Positions 43,204 through 53,300 of a DNA stretch of 64,000 bases are shown here, piece after piece. Under the pieces are notes generated by a model, which searched no databases, was not told where the DNA came from, and saw nothing but the letters and a program-made list of their open reading frames with translations. Source of the DNA: Flavobacterium sp. 5 (GTDB taxonomy: Bacteria; Bacteroidota; Bacteroidia; Flavobacteriales; Flavobacteriaceae); NCBI RefSeq assembly GCF_002813295.1, contig NZ_PHUE01000001.1, forward strand, positions 4,278,001 through 4,342,000, written 5' to 3'. The first letter of the stretch is position 1, and every line of letters starts with the position of its first letter. The position numbers and the translations under genes were made by a program.

Positions 43204-43856
43204 TTTTTTTATTCGTCTAAAGAGCCGGAGTATGCTATGTTTTGTTTCATGAGCATAAAAAGGTTAGTGTTTAGCAATAGCAAGGCTTTGACAAAAAATA
43301 CAACCCGGATGGGTGGAGATTTTTTGTCAAATACGCAGGACCCGGCCTTGCTATTGCGTTAAGAACACGGAATTACCTTTGCTCCTGAAATAAGACAAAA
43401 GCATACAGGTTCTTTGAATACAAAAATGAAGGGGAAGCAACGAAGAGATTGGGAAATGGTTCTAATGATCAGAAAATTTCATCAATATGACAAAATCTCT
43501 AAATCGATGTTTAAGATTTTTTTAAAAAACTACTGTTGATAGAGTTATTGATTAATAATATTAGATGCAGTTACAGCACAAGTAGTGGGTGCTGATGTTG
43601 TTATACGGCTAAATAACTACATAGTTGTTCACTAATATTAAGTGTTCGCGTTTTCGTGAACGTAAGCATAACGTGAACATGATGAATGAGCAGACAAATG
43701 CTATATCTCTGATGATGATTCAAAATCATCCTTCAGGAAACCTCACAATCATTATTGATTAATCTATTTATTATATTTGCATGATAGGCTAATTACAGTA
43801 CAGCACAATAGGCTAGTTTATGTTTTACTTCATATTTGTGTACATACATCCCTATT
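43204..43856. other. Gene-free region with repeats
   Basis: No complete gene. Besides the nested inverted repeat (43274-43357) it holds GTTCGCGTTTTCGTGAAC, an imperfect palindrome near 43645-43662, with another CGTGAAC 17 bases on, and two copies of ATAGGCTA about 23 bases apart near 43785-43816. These may be operators for a lost or distant regulator. The region is AT-rich and resembles a junction where genes have been lost. Confidence 0.45.
43274..43357. repeat. Large nested inverted repeat upstream of ssb
   Basis: GCAATAGCAAGG (43274-43285) is the exact complement of 43346-43357, and just inside it TTTGACAAAAAAT (43287-43299) is the exact complement of 43319-43331. The arms thus form a perfect 12-bp outer and 13-bp inner stem with a 19-base loop; an asymmetric 14-base bulge separates the stems on the right side. 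There is no terminator-like T-run and no gene inside. It could be a single-strand origin, a protein-binding structure or a long RNA hairpin. Confidence 0.75.
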
Positions 43857-44000
43857 ATGGAAGGCAATGGCAGGATGGAAAGATTCCTAATGAATGTGAT
43901 GTTGGCCTCTGGAGGATTCCCTTGGACTGCTATTCCTGTTCAAGAACATGATCCTTACATGGCAGCTCTTGAAAGCGCAAGTTTGGGAGTTGATATATAG
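43857..44000 (+). pseudogene. Relic of a Fic-family gene
   Basis: A 47-codon fragment reads EGNGRMERFLMNVMLASGGF then PWTAIPVQEHDPYMAALESA and ends at TAG. This is the end of a Fic domain: the active loop HPFxDGNGRxxR is partly kept, with the His-Pro found just upstream in another frame (VYIHP, 43838-43852), so a frameshift lies within the loop. The preceding Fic domain is missing. Fic proteins transfer AMP or similar groups to target proteins. It is too short to have been called as a gene. Confidence 0.65.
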
Positions 44001-44197
44001 TTCTTTATAATATTTTTTTCAAGACTTGTAAGTGAAAGCTTAAAGGGGAAACCAGTCGCAAGAATATAAATAGTTATGCGTCATTATAATTCTCGAAAAA
44101 AAATCAGCTCTTGTTTGTAGACTTGTTTTTGTTCAAAATCATAAGTGATTTTTCTGACTGCATCAGACATTTTGATAAGACCAAGAACTTAACGAAT

Positions 44198-44452
44198 TCA
44201 ATGCCTATCTATTAAACTATTAATATCGATTGCAACATTATTTTTTGAATTGTAATCAACGGAAAAACTAACTAATTTATCTTTTGACCAATAACAGTCA
44301 GACGCTTTAGCTTTAATTATGATTTTTGAAAAAAATATTGAAGCATTCCAATTTATTTCAGCTTCTAACGCTTTATCATCTTAATGATTTTCCCATTTAG
44401 ACTTAAATGGCTTAATTATGTTTTGGATTTCTTTTATGTTGTCTTGAATCAT
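44198..44452 (-). pseudogene. Small gene interrupted by a stop codon
   Basis: From the ATG at 44452 the - strand reads MIQDNIKEIQNIIKPFKSKW ENH, then TAA at 44383-44381, and continues in frame for 60 codons (DDKALEAEINWNASIFFSKI ...KDKLVSFSVDYNSKNNVAID) to TGA at 44198. The continuing frame has a protein-like composition (alternating hydrophobic and charged residues), so I read it as an 84-residue gene with a nonsense mutation. No family is recognised. It ends 20 bases before hipA's stop on the same strand, i.e. downstream of it on the - strand. Confidence 0.4.
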
Positions 44453-44471
44453 AATTACTCTTGTTAAATAT

Positions 44472-45722
44472 CTAAACGTGGAATGCTTTCTCCATCAATT
44501 CTTGTTCGCTTCTGGGGATTCCTATCTCTTTAGCTATTGTTCTCCAGTTGCTTGTTACCTTGAGCACTTCCTGTATAATGGTTTCCATTTGTTGTTTGTT
44601 TAGACGAAAATATTCTCCGACGTTTTTTGCCAATTCAAAATCAAGATCATTGTTATCTGTGTCTATGTTTAAGGCTAAACCGTCTTTGTCGATAGAGGGA
44701 TTCAGGTCATAGGCCGGGGATAGTATCCAGCCTTCTTTGGTTAGTATGAATCCGTGATTTCTTAAATGGTCATCTGTGTTAGAAATGGCAATATTGAAGA
44801 TTATTCTGCGCCATAGCTGGTGTAAATTAGTCTCAATGTTTGTTCCGTAGTTGCTAATGAATTCAGCTATATCTAAATAACTTGCTGGATTATCCCGGAT
44901 AGTATCTTCATTATTTCTGGTCATTGTCATGGCGGATGCAAAGTGAATTCTTTCTCCGTTTTCCCGGTCAAAACGTTTTGTAAAAAAGGTGTGGTAGTTA
45001 CCCATTATTTTTTCTATTCGGCATGGTGTCATTTCTATTCCAGCATTTATTGCCAGTTGATAGGCTAGAAATTCCCAGGCTGCTTTATCTGTTGTATCTG
45101 TTTTAGATGGAAATTTGGCAATCCAAAGACTTTTATCTGCATCAAGGACATTGGCTTTTGGTCTTGCTCCGCCTAATGAGGAACCTGGAGCCATTAAAAC
45201 GGATAACCATTTTTTTACTTCATCATTATCATCGTCATTTTCAAAATTAGCCGCTGCGTTTTGCAATTCACGAATGGATGACCATGGTGGAGTAGAAGCT
45301 GTTTTATTGTTGTCTAGAAAATCTTCTTCGGGGTTTGTTTTAAAACGCAATGCTCCCATACGGCTTTCATCGTATACTCCTAAAAGAAAATCAATATCGT
45401 ACAGTGTTTTAGGTTTTTCATTATTTTCTCTTGCTAACTGAGCTTCTCTTCGTTTCATTAGTGTACGTCCCCAAGTGTCGGGCATGCTGTCTAGGAATAT
45501 GCCAAAGTTTTCTTTCTGGTTTGGGTATTGTGGACCACCGTATAATTGAATGTCCGGGTCGAGTATAAATTTTTGTTCTGATTTAAGCCACTCGTTATCG
45601 TATTTAAAGCTGAATGTTTTTTTACTTTTGGCTTGTTGTGCCGATAGTATACCAATGATTTTTGGTTCAGACATTTCTTTCCAATGTGCGTAAACGTATA
45701 TGTCGGTTTTGTTGGTGGACAT
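44472..45722 (-). CDS. hipA: HipA-family toxin kinase
   Basis: A 416-residue HipA-type Ser/Thr kinase. Features are the N-terminal LSAQQAKSKKTFSFKYDNEWL segment (in part: KKTFSFKYDNEWL), GSSLGGARPKANV (Gly-rich loop and ATP-binding Lys), the catalytic region SNTDDHLRNHGFIL and AYDLNPS. HipA toxins stop growth by phosphorylating translation factors such as glutamyl-tRNA synthetase and can produce persister cells. The gene lies 60 bases downstream of the hipB-like antitoxin gene on the same strand. It looks intact. Confidence 0.88.
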   Translation of the reverse strand: MSTNKTDIYVYAHWKEMSEPKIIGILSAQQAKSKKTFSFKYDNEWLKSEQKFILDPDIQLYGGPQYPNQKENFGIFLDSMPDTWGRTLMKRREAQLARENNEKPKTLYDIDFLLGVYDESRMGALRFKTNPEEDFLDNNKTASTPPWSSIRELQNAAANFENDDDNDEVKKWLSVLMAPGSSLGGARPKANVLDADKSLWIAKFPSKTDTTDKAAWEFLAYQLAINAGIEMTPCRIEKIMGNYHTFFTKRFDRENGERIHFASAMTMTRNNEDTIRDNPASYLDIAEFISNYGTNIETNLHQLWRRIIFNIAISNTDDHLRNHGFILTKEGWILSPAYDLNPSIDKDGLALNIDTDNNDLDFELAKNVGEYFRLNKQQMETIIQEVLKVTSNWRTIAKEIGIPRSEQELMEKAFHV

Positions 45723-45782
45723 TAGGAATGGTTTTGGTTTTTGATGGTTAGGGTTTAATTGACTGTACTCGTTATGATACTA

Positions 45783-46073
45783 TTATTTTAAGAGTTCAAG
45801 ATCCTGGAGTTTTCTTCCCAGTTCATCATCTGCAGCGAGTTTTAAAAAATCATCCTGAAGTCCTAATACTCTTAGCACATTAAAATAAGCACCAATAGCA
45901 ACGCTAGGATTACCTTTTTCTATTTGATATAAAGTAGTCCTAACAATATCTGCTCTTTCTGCTACCTGAATAGCAGTTAGCTTTCTTCTTTTTCTGGCTA
46001 GTTTTATGTTTTCTCCCATCTGCTCTAATGTCATTTGGTGCTTAGGAAAAACGGTTTGTTTCTTTCTGTTCAT
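45783..46073 (-). CDS. hipB: HipB-like XRE-family antitoxin
   Basis: A 96-residue DNA-binding protein with a classic helix-turn-helix (NIKLARKRRKLTAIQVAERA, then IVRTTLYQIEKGNPSVAIG). Upstream of hipA it is the expected antitoxin and autorepressor. An 18-bp perfect palindrome and a TTTG-N19-TACTTTTG promoter lie just before its start, as expected for autoregulation. Confidence 0.85.
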   Translation of the reverse strand: MNRKKQTVFPKHQMTLEQMGENIKLARKRRKLTAIQVAERADIVRTTLYQIEKGNPSVAIGAYFNVLRVLGLQDDFLKLAADDELGRKLQDLELLK

Positions 46074-46082
46074 TGTTCAAAA

Positions 46083-46129
46083 TGTTCATTATTATGAACA
46101 AAAGTAGTATTTATGTTCATAGTAACAAA
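46083..46129 (-). promoter_or_regulatory. hipBA promoter with overlapping palindromic operator
   Basis: On the - strand TTTG (46129-46126), 19 bases, then TACTTTTG (46106-46099) match the Bacteroidota -33/-7 promoter consensus. The perfect palindrome TGTTCATTATTATGAACA (46083-46100) overlaps the -7 box and transcription start region, and another TGTTCA half-site lies at 46114-46119 between the promoter boxes. HipB binding here would block transcription. Confidence 0.75.
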
Positions 46130-46217
46130 CATTTTTGTTTTTTTTATCTTTAAAAGTTAGAGATTTTCGATCTTTTATGACTATTTGTTTTAATTGCTAT
46201 TTTTAAGAATTATTGGT

Positions 46218-46634
46218 TTAACTGTATATAATTATAATAGTACCTCCAATGATCATAACAACACCTATAATTCCAAGAGGACTTATCTTTTCATTCAAAA
46301 AAAATACTGATAAAATTATAGCGATCGCAACACTTATTTTATCAACTGGCGCTACCTGAGAGACTTTTCCAATTTGTAAAGCTCTGAAGTAAAATATCCA
46401 CGAGAGTCCGGTTGCGATTCCTGATAAACATAAAAAAATCAGATTTTGCTTTGTTAATAAATGAATAGTATTGGTACCTCCTCTAAAAAAGGCAATTCCC
46501 CAGGCCAGGATTAGAATTATAACAGTTCTAATAGCAGTAGCTAAATCGGTATCAACTCCTTTGATTCCTATTTTAGCAAAAATCGCAGTGAGCGCCGCGA
46601 AGAAAGCAGAAAGTAAAGCAAATATCCACCACAT
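46218..46634 (-). CDS. Single-domain EamA (DMT-type) transporter
   Basis: A 138-residue membrane protein with about five hydrophobic segments. The opening WIFALLSAFFAALTAIFAKIG and the end VAPVDKISVAIAIILSVFFL with FLNEKISPLGIIGVVMII are typical of one EamA repeat. Usual EamA exporters have two repeats and ten membrane segments; half-size members work as dimers in opposite orientation like SMR proteins. Substrate unknown. It is transcribed away from the TonB receptor gene, sharing a 248-base spacer. Confidence 0.8.
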   Translation of the reverse strand: MWWIFALLSAFFAALTAIFAKIGIKGVDTDLATAIRTVIILILAWGIAFFRGGTNTIHLLTKQNLIFLCLSGIATGLSWIFYFRALQIGKVSQVAPVDKISVAIAIILSVFFLNEKISPLGIIGVVMIIGGTIIIIYS

Positions 46635-46830
46635 AATTCTATTTTTAAATTTAACTTAACATCATAAAATGGTTGGCTAAATTTAAGACTAAGTTTTAGT
46701 TTTTTTACTAGGGTATTAAAATATTTGTAGTTTTCAGGTTGTTAATCAAAAAAAATAAATGGAATTTGAAACGATTCCATGCTGTTTTAAATGTTATTTC
46801 AACATTAAATAAGTAAAAGGAGTTTACTTA

Positions 46831-46864
46831 TTCAGGATAAATTCAGATTTACTGTATTATTTTG
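46831..46864 (+). promoter_or_regulatory. TTCAG tandem box before the TonB-receptor gene
   Basis: TTCAG at 46831 and again at 46842 (11-bp period), then TTTTG ending at 46864, i.e. 22 bases after the start of the second box. The same layout precedes three other genes in the window. It fits an OmpR/PhoB-type activator site replacing the -33 element. The gene starts 19 bases downstream. Confidence 0.65.
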
Positions 46865-46882
46865 GCGTCATAAATTTTTGAT

Positions 46883-49339
46883 ATGCGTTATTTTATACTA
46901 AGCCTTTTTCTTTTGTTCTCATTTACAGCTGTTGCACAATTGTCTATTGTAAAAGGTAAAATTACAGGTAAAGTGATTGATTCGGAAACAAAATTACCTA
47001 TAGAAATGGCAATAGTCAGTATCTATAGAATAGGAGAGACCAGCGCTTTTTATGATTTGAGCACAGATCGAAATGGTGTTTTTTCAATTAATAATCTTTT
47101 AAATGGCGACTATCGTATCACTATAGATTTTATAAGCTATCAAACGTTAGTTTTAAATTCTGTAATCATAAAACCTACAGCTATAGCAGTAAATCTTGGT
47201 AATGTTTTACTTGTCTCATCGTCCAATGAACTTGATGAAGTAAAAATAGTTGCAAAGACAGCAACGCTACAAAATAAGATTGATAAAATGGTTTATAATA
47301 CTTCCAATGATCTTACAAGTCAGGGTGGAGTTGCCACTGATGTTTTGAAAAAGATTCCTATGGTCAGTATTGATATTGACGGCAATGTAGAATTACAAGG
47401 CAATACTAATATTCGTTTTTTAATTAACGGAAAGTCATCCAGTATATTTGGAGCGAGTGTTTCAGAAGCATTACAGTCCATACCTGCAAGTCAGATTAAA
47501 AGTGTAGAAGTTATTACAAGTCCAGGGGCCAAATATGATGCTTCGGGTACGGGAGGAATTATAAACATTGTTTTGAAGGAAAGTAAAATTCAAGGAATTA
47601 ACAGTAGTATTAATTTATCAGCAGGTACGCGTTTGGAAAATGGTTCATTTAATTTAAATGCACGCAAAGGAAATTTTGGGGTTGGCATTTATTTTAGTGG
47701 CAACAAACAATTAAAGACAATAACAAAAAGTTCCAGCGACCGTGTATCATACAATATTGCTAAAGATAGTATTGACAGATTGTATCAAAATGGGGTGAGT
47801 CCTTTTACAAGAAGCGGGTATCAAACAGGGGTAAATTTTAATTGGAGCATAACTGAAAAAAATGAGTTAACGGCTACTTTGGGTTACAATTATTTTGCAA
47901 ATAATACATCGGGAATGATATCGCAAAATCAAATATCCTCTTTATCTGACGGAACAATTTTTTCAGAGATAATCAGTGAAAGAAACGCTACCAGTAATTT
48001 TAAAAATAAAGCAACCGATTGGAGTTTAGGCTATAAAAAAGCTTTTGAAAAAGAAGATCAGGAATTAAATGTATTAATTACTTCCAGTTATGGCAGAAGT
48101 GCCAATGGAGCAGGACAACAAACCAGTTATCAAGATGCTGCTTATTCTACATCAGGACTGCAAAGCACTAATCCGGGCCAAGATCATCAAGTAGAGTTGT
48201 CTTTAGATTTTGTGCGACCTATTGTTAAAGGATTTACATTAGATATCGGATCCAAGATAGCTTTAGAGGATATAAATAATAATGTGGTTACCGATACTTT
48301 AGCTGTTGATGGTTCTTATGTAAATAATCAGGGGCAAACTTATGGTTTTAAATATAAGCGCAATATCTATGCAGCTTATTTATCAAGCACTTTTTCTTTA
48401 TTTAATAATTTTTTAGTGGGTAATGCGGGCTTGCGTTATGAGCGTACCAATACTACAGCTAATTTTGTTAGAGTTACTATACCTGATTATAATATTTTTG
48501 CTCCATCCTTTACTGTTCAGCATCAGTTTAGTGATGATAACTCTATAAAGTTTGCTTATAATTATCGTATCGAAAGACCGGATTATGAAGAGCTTAATCC
48601 TTTTTTTAATATTAGTGACCCTCATAACATCAGTGTTGGGAACCCTTTTTTGAAACCTGAAATAAGTAACCGATATGAACTTGGATACAATAAAAATTTC
48701 AATAACGGAGCAAATCTATATCTCTCGGGATACTATCGCTATAATACAGATGATATTCAGCCTCTGACAACATTTCATTCTACACTAACCATTAATGGAA
48801 CTGATTATACGGATGTAACACTGACACAACGTTATAATATTGGTTCTCAAACCAATATTGGAGCAAGCGTTTTTGGGTCAATATCGGTATATGAAAAATT
48901 AAACTTAAGATCAACTATTGAATTTGGAGAACGAACCAATACAGCACCCGGTCTTGGGAGTGTCAGTGGTTTTGTTTATAGGGCTAATTTAAATTTAAGC
49001 TATCAGTTTGAACCCACTATGATGGGGGAAATTTTTGGAAACTATCGGTCTTCTCAGAAAAATCTAAGAGGAGAACGCCCGGCATCTTTTCTTTACAATA
49101 TAGCTGTGAGAAAACAGTTTTTGAATAAAAATGCAAGCGTAGGAATCACAATGACTAATCCTTTCAGTAAATACCTGAATCAAAGATCAACCAGTTATGG
49201 AGAAAGTTTTAATCAAGTAAATGTTAAGGAAGTGCCTGTTCAATCTTTCGGTATTTCCTTTAGTTATAAATTTGGAAAGCTTGAATTCAAAAAAGGAGAA
49301 TCAAATGAAAGTAATGGACAGCCTGAACCGGCATTTTAA
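46883..49339 (+). CDS. TonB-dependent receptor-type outer-membrane protein
   Basis: An 818-residue outer-membrane protein: signal peptide (about 1-18, AVAQ), a carboxypeptidase-regulatory-like domain (about 23-110, GKVIDSETKLPIEMAIVSIY), a plug domain (TDVLKKIPMVSIDIDGNVELQG; GAKYDASGTGGIINIVLK) and a large beta-barrel with a C-terminal aromatic residue pattern. This belongs to the outer-membrane beta-barrel family of TonB-linked receptors without an evident TonB box. The ligand is unknown. A TTCAG tandem box precedes it, which it shares with the PAP2, PepSY-like and LTA-synthase-like genes. Confidence 0.85.
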   Translation: MRYFILSLFLLFSFTAVAQLSIVKGKITGKVIDSETKLPIEMAIVSIYRIGETSAFYDLSTDRNGVFSINNLLNGDYRITIDFISYQTLVLNSVIIKPTAIAVNLGNVLLVSSSNELDEVKIVAKTATLQNKIDKMVYNTSNDLTSQGGVATDVLKKIPMVSIDIDGNVELQGNTNIRFLINGKSSSIFGASVSEALQSIPASQIKSVEVITSPGAKYDASGTGGIINIVLKESKIQGINSSINLSAGTRLENGSFNLNARKGNFGVGIYFSGNKQLKTITKSSSDRVSYNIAKDSIDRLYQNGVSPFTRSGYQTGVNFNWSITEKNELTATLGYNYFANNTSGMISQNQISSLSDGTIFSEIISERNATSNFKNKATDWSLGYKKAFEKEDQELNVLITSSYGRSANGAGQQTSYQDAAYSTSGLQSTNPGQDHQVELSLDFVRPIVKGFTLDIGSKIALEDINNNVVTDTLAVDGSYVNNQGQTYGFKYKRNIYAAYLSSTFSLFNNFLVGNAGLRYERTNTTANFVRVTIPDYNIFAPSFTVQHQFSDDNSIKFAYNYRIERPDYEELNPFFNISDPHNISVGNPFLKPEISNRYELGYNKNFNNGANLYLSGYYRYNTDDIQPLTTFHSTLTINGTDYTDVTLTQRYNIGSQTNIGASVFGSISVYEKLNLRSTIEFGERTNTAPGLGSVSGFVYRANLNLSYQFEPTMMGEIFGNYRSSQKNLRGERPASFLYNIAVRKQFLNKNASVGITMTNPFSKYLNQRSTSYGESFNQVNVKEVPVQSFGISFSYKFGKLEFKKGESNESNGQPEPAF

Positions 49340-49379
49340 GGATAAAAAACGGTTTTAAATAAAATCAATTTGCATAAAA

Positions 49380-49413
49380 TACAGAATTAATTCAGAATTG
49401 ATTTTATACTTTG
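49380..49413 (+). promoter_or_regulatory. TTCAG-type tandem box before the PAP2 gene
   Basis: TACAG at 49380 and TTCAG at 49391 (11-bp period), with the two boxes continuing as CAGAATT in both copies, then CTTTG ending at 49413, 22 bases after the start of the second box. Same layout as at 46831, 57222 and 59250. Confidence 0.65.
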
Positions 49414-49435
49414 TGCTGATTTTAAAATTGTTATA

Positions 49436-50200
49436 ATGAAATACTTGTGTGTACTCGCGGCATTGCTGTCAACTCATTTTTTAATAGCACAAAACAGTGT
49501 AACAGATACAATTGTGGTGAAAGACACAGTGCGAAATTTGAAATTTAATTATAAACAATTAATTATTCCCGGTGTATTAATTGGTTATGGATTTATAGGT
49601 CTTAACAGTGATCAGCTCAAAAGTTTTAACTCTGAGATCCAAGAAGAAGTGAATGAGCATATCGATAACAAGGTTACGATTGATGACTTTGCACAATACG
49701 CCCCAGCGGCAGCTGTTTATGCACTAAACGCATTTGGTGATAAAGGAAAAAACAACCTTAAAGACCGATCAATTATTTTAGCAAGTTCTTATCTTATGAT
49801 GAGTGTTACAGTACTTGCTTTAAAAGATATTACCAAGGTAGAAAGACCAGATGGCTCTTCTAACAATTCGTTTCCTTCCGGGCATACTGCAACTGCTTTT
49901 GCCGGAGCTGAGTTTCTTTGGCAGGAATACAAAGATAAGTCCATTTGGTATGGAATAAGCGGTTATATTGTGGCTACAGGAACGGGTGTTTTTAGAATTG
50001 TCAATAATAGACACTGGTTGACTGATGTGGCTGCTGGAGCGGGGATAGGAATACTAAGTACGAAAGTGGCGTACTGGATTTATCCTTACGTCAATAGAAA
50101 ACTTTTCAGCACTAAAGCTAAAGAAAACAAGGTTTCTTCGATGATAATGCCTTATTACAACGGAAAACAATTGGGCTGCGGTTTAGTGATGCAATTCTGA
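49436..50200 (+). CDS. PAP2-family membrane phosphatase
   Basis: A 254-residue exported or membrane protein. The three phosphatase motifs are complete: Lys130-x6-Arg137-Pro138, PSGH (147-150) and Arg187-x5-His193-x3-Asp197. PAP2 enzymes remove phosphate from undecaprenyl pyrophosphate, phosphatidic acid or lipid A. An N-terminal signal (about 1-19, LIAQ) and several hydrophobic segments place it in the envelope. The upstream TTCAG box links it to the two-component system at 57-59 kb. Confidence 0.85.
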   Translation: MKYLCVLAALLSTHFLIAQNSVTDTIVVKDTVRNLKFNYKQLIIPGVLIGYGFIGLNSDQLKSFNSEIQEEVNEHIDNKVTIDDFAQYAPAAAVYALNAFGDKGKNNLKDRSIILASSYLMMSVTVLALKDITKVERPDGSSNNSFPSGHTATAFAGAEFLWQEYKDKSIWYGISGYIVATGTGVFRIVNNRHWLTDVAAGAGIGILSTKVAYWIYPYVNRKLFSTKAKENKVSSMIMPYYNGKQLGCGLVMQF

Positions 50201-50332
50201 TAATACTTATTTTAACAGTATCAATTTTATTTCCTTCTGGATCTTTACCGGATTGTCAAAACATTATATTTTTTTATAATTATAAATTAATCTGAATCCT
50301 TTTATTTTGTGGACATTGAATTATCTTATATA

Positions 50333-53300
50333 TTATAAGTGCTTTTCATTTTTAAAAACAAAGCACAATAGACTCGGTAATACTACTAAGAGCAAAGGCA
50401 TAGCGAATATAAAACCGCCAATTACAGCAATAGCGAGTGGCTGATGCAATTCTGATCCTGTTCCAATTCCTATTGCCAAAGGTAATAAAGCGATAATAGC
50501 ACCCAATGCTGTCATTAATTTGGGGCGTAACCTTGTTGAAATGGAATAAATTAATGATTGATGTACATTTCCGGTAATCATGAAAGTTTCACGGAATTGT
50601 AGAAAAGTAAAAATGGCATTCTCACTGATAATTCCAACAATCATAATAATTCCGGTGTAGCTTCCGACATTTAAAGCTGTTCCAGTTAAAAAAAGCAAAA
50701 TATAGCTTCCGGAAATTCCTAAAACAGAGATCAAAACTATAATTATTGCTACTTTAAAATTTCTGAATAAAAATAAAATAACACCAAAAACCAATAAAGA
50801 GGAAGCTATTAAAATCATTAATAATTCTTTGAAAGACTGTTGTTGTTCTTTGTAAGCTCCAGCATATTCGATATAATATCCGCTGGGAAGATGGATACTA
50901 TTTGACACTTTGGTTTTAATTTCCTGCATCACACTTCCTAAATCCCGATTATCTAATCTACCCGTTACAACACTCATTGTTTGAAGGTTCTCTCGTTCTA
51001 TTTCGGCCACTCCCTTTTGCAGATTTATATCTACAAGACTAGTAATGGGTACAGGTTGTCCTGTAGGTAAGAACAATTGCAGTTTTTTAATATCTTCTAG
51101 ACTTCTTTTTTCTGAGTATGGATAAATTAATCGAATGGGAATTGTTTGTTCATTTTCTAATAAATTCCCTATAACATTTCCTTCTAAGGCGGTTTGCAGT
51201 TGAAATTGCAAATTAGTTGGCGTTATTCCAAATTGGGCCAATTGGGAATAATTGGGCTTAATATTTATTGATGGTCCTGCCAAAATAATTCCGTCAAAAA
51301 CATCGGCTGTTCCTTTTACTTTCTCAACAACAGCAGTAACCTGTTTTGCTATTTTGTGTAATTCAGCCTGATTGTTTCCATAAATTTTAACTTCTATCGG
51401 TGCTACGGAACTCATCAGATCGCCCAACATATCGCCAATGACCTGACCAAAATCGATACGTAGAGCGGGTTGTGATGCTTCTACTTTTGCTCTAATTTCA
51501 TCAATAACATCATTACTGGTTTTGTTCCTGTCTTTTTTTAACTGAATTAAATAATCACCAAAATTGGGTTCGGTAATAAAAAATCCCATTTGGGTACCTG
51601 TTCTTCGGCTGTAGGCTTCTACCTCCGGAATTTGAATTATAATTTTTTCTACTTCATTGAGCATTCTGTCCGTTTCTTCCAATGATGTGCCTGGCGGACT
51701 TTCATAATCAAGAACAATGCTGCCTTCATCCATTTCGGGTAAAAAACCAGTTTCTAAATTGGGTACTATCAGTATAATTGAAAGTAGTAAAACAACACAA
51801 AAAGCAATACTTATTATTGGTCTTTCAATAAAATAAGCCACCCAATTTTGAGTTTTTACTTCATGGATTTCGCTTGGTTTCTCTGTCACTGTTTTTATTT
51901 TTTCTTTTTTGGAAAGCAATAAATAAACCACAGGCAGTAACAGCCAGGTTACAAAAAAGGAACAGACCAAAGTAATAATCATTGTATCTGTTAATACCTT
52001 AAAATAAGAGCCCGCCACGCCGCTCATTAATACAAATGGAAAAAAAATAACGATGGTACTTATCGATGAACCCAACATTGCAGGGAATAAATAATGAATT
52101 GCTTTTTGCAAAAGAATAACAGTGGGTTCATCTGGATGTTCCTCATGAGTTCTATGAATTTGTTCGACAACTACAATTGCATCGTCAATAATTAAACCCA
52201 AAGCCGCAGCAATTGCTCCAAGTGTCATAATGTTGAAAGTTTGTCCCGTGAGATACAAAACAATCAGGGTGAGACCCAAAGTAACCGGAATAATTATCAG
52301 AATTGTGGCACTGGCTTTCACCGATTTTAAAAATAAAATGGCAACAATCATGGCTAAAAATAATCCAATGAGTAAACTATCTGTAACACTTTTTACAGCA
52401 TCATTTACAAAACGGGCCTGTTCATAAAAAGGCTTGATACTAATACCGCTTGGAAGGATTTTTTTTAGATCCTGTACTTTATCATTCATTGCACTCGAAA
52501 GTGAAATCAAATTAGAATTGGGTTGTTTTATAACTGCTACAAGGACGCTTTCTTTACCATTGGCATTTACTTTTATATATTCTTTGGCTTCCCGAATTTC
52601 TACCGAGGCAATGTCCTTTAGAGTAACAATACCTTTTCCGTTGTTGCGAATGACCAGATTTTCTAATTCGTCTTTTTTATCGACTTGCGCATCAGTAATT
52701 GTTAAATAGAGAAAGCGGTAATCAGCCAAATATCCATTAGATTTAATAAAATTTGTTTCATTCATCACTTGAGTAATGGCATTTGGCGTAATGCCAAGCG
52801 CTGTCATTTTATCAAAATCTAAGGTTAACCAGTATTCTTTTTCTTTACCGCCAATAATTCTAATTTCAGAAACACCTTCTATTTGGGATAAAAAAGGTTT
52901 GATGGTCAAGTTGGCAATTTTTTTGAGTTCAATGGCCGATTTTCCTTTTCCTTCAATGGCGTAGCCAATTACGGCAAGAATTGATGGGTTCATTTTCTCG
53001 ACCGTAATTTGTGTATCCGGAGGAAGGTTATTTTTTATCTGATTGATTTGTGCTTCAATTCTTGTTTTGCTCAAATCTATATCAGATTTCCAATCCATAA
53101 AAGCCGAAATCTCGCAACTTCCTCTACTTGTTGTACTTCGAATGGTTTTTAAATCCTGGACTTTTTTTATAGCATTCTCCAGTGGTTTTGTAACGGTAAT
53201 CATCATTTTGTCGATAGGCTGCTGGCCTGCATCGGCAATGATTTTTATTTTTGGAAAGGTAATCTCGGGAAATAAGCTGGTCTGCATTTTAGAATAAGCA

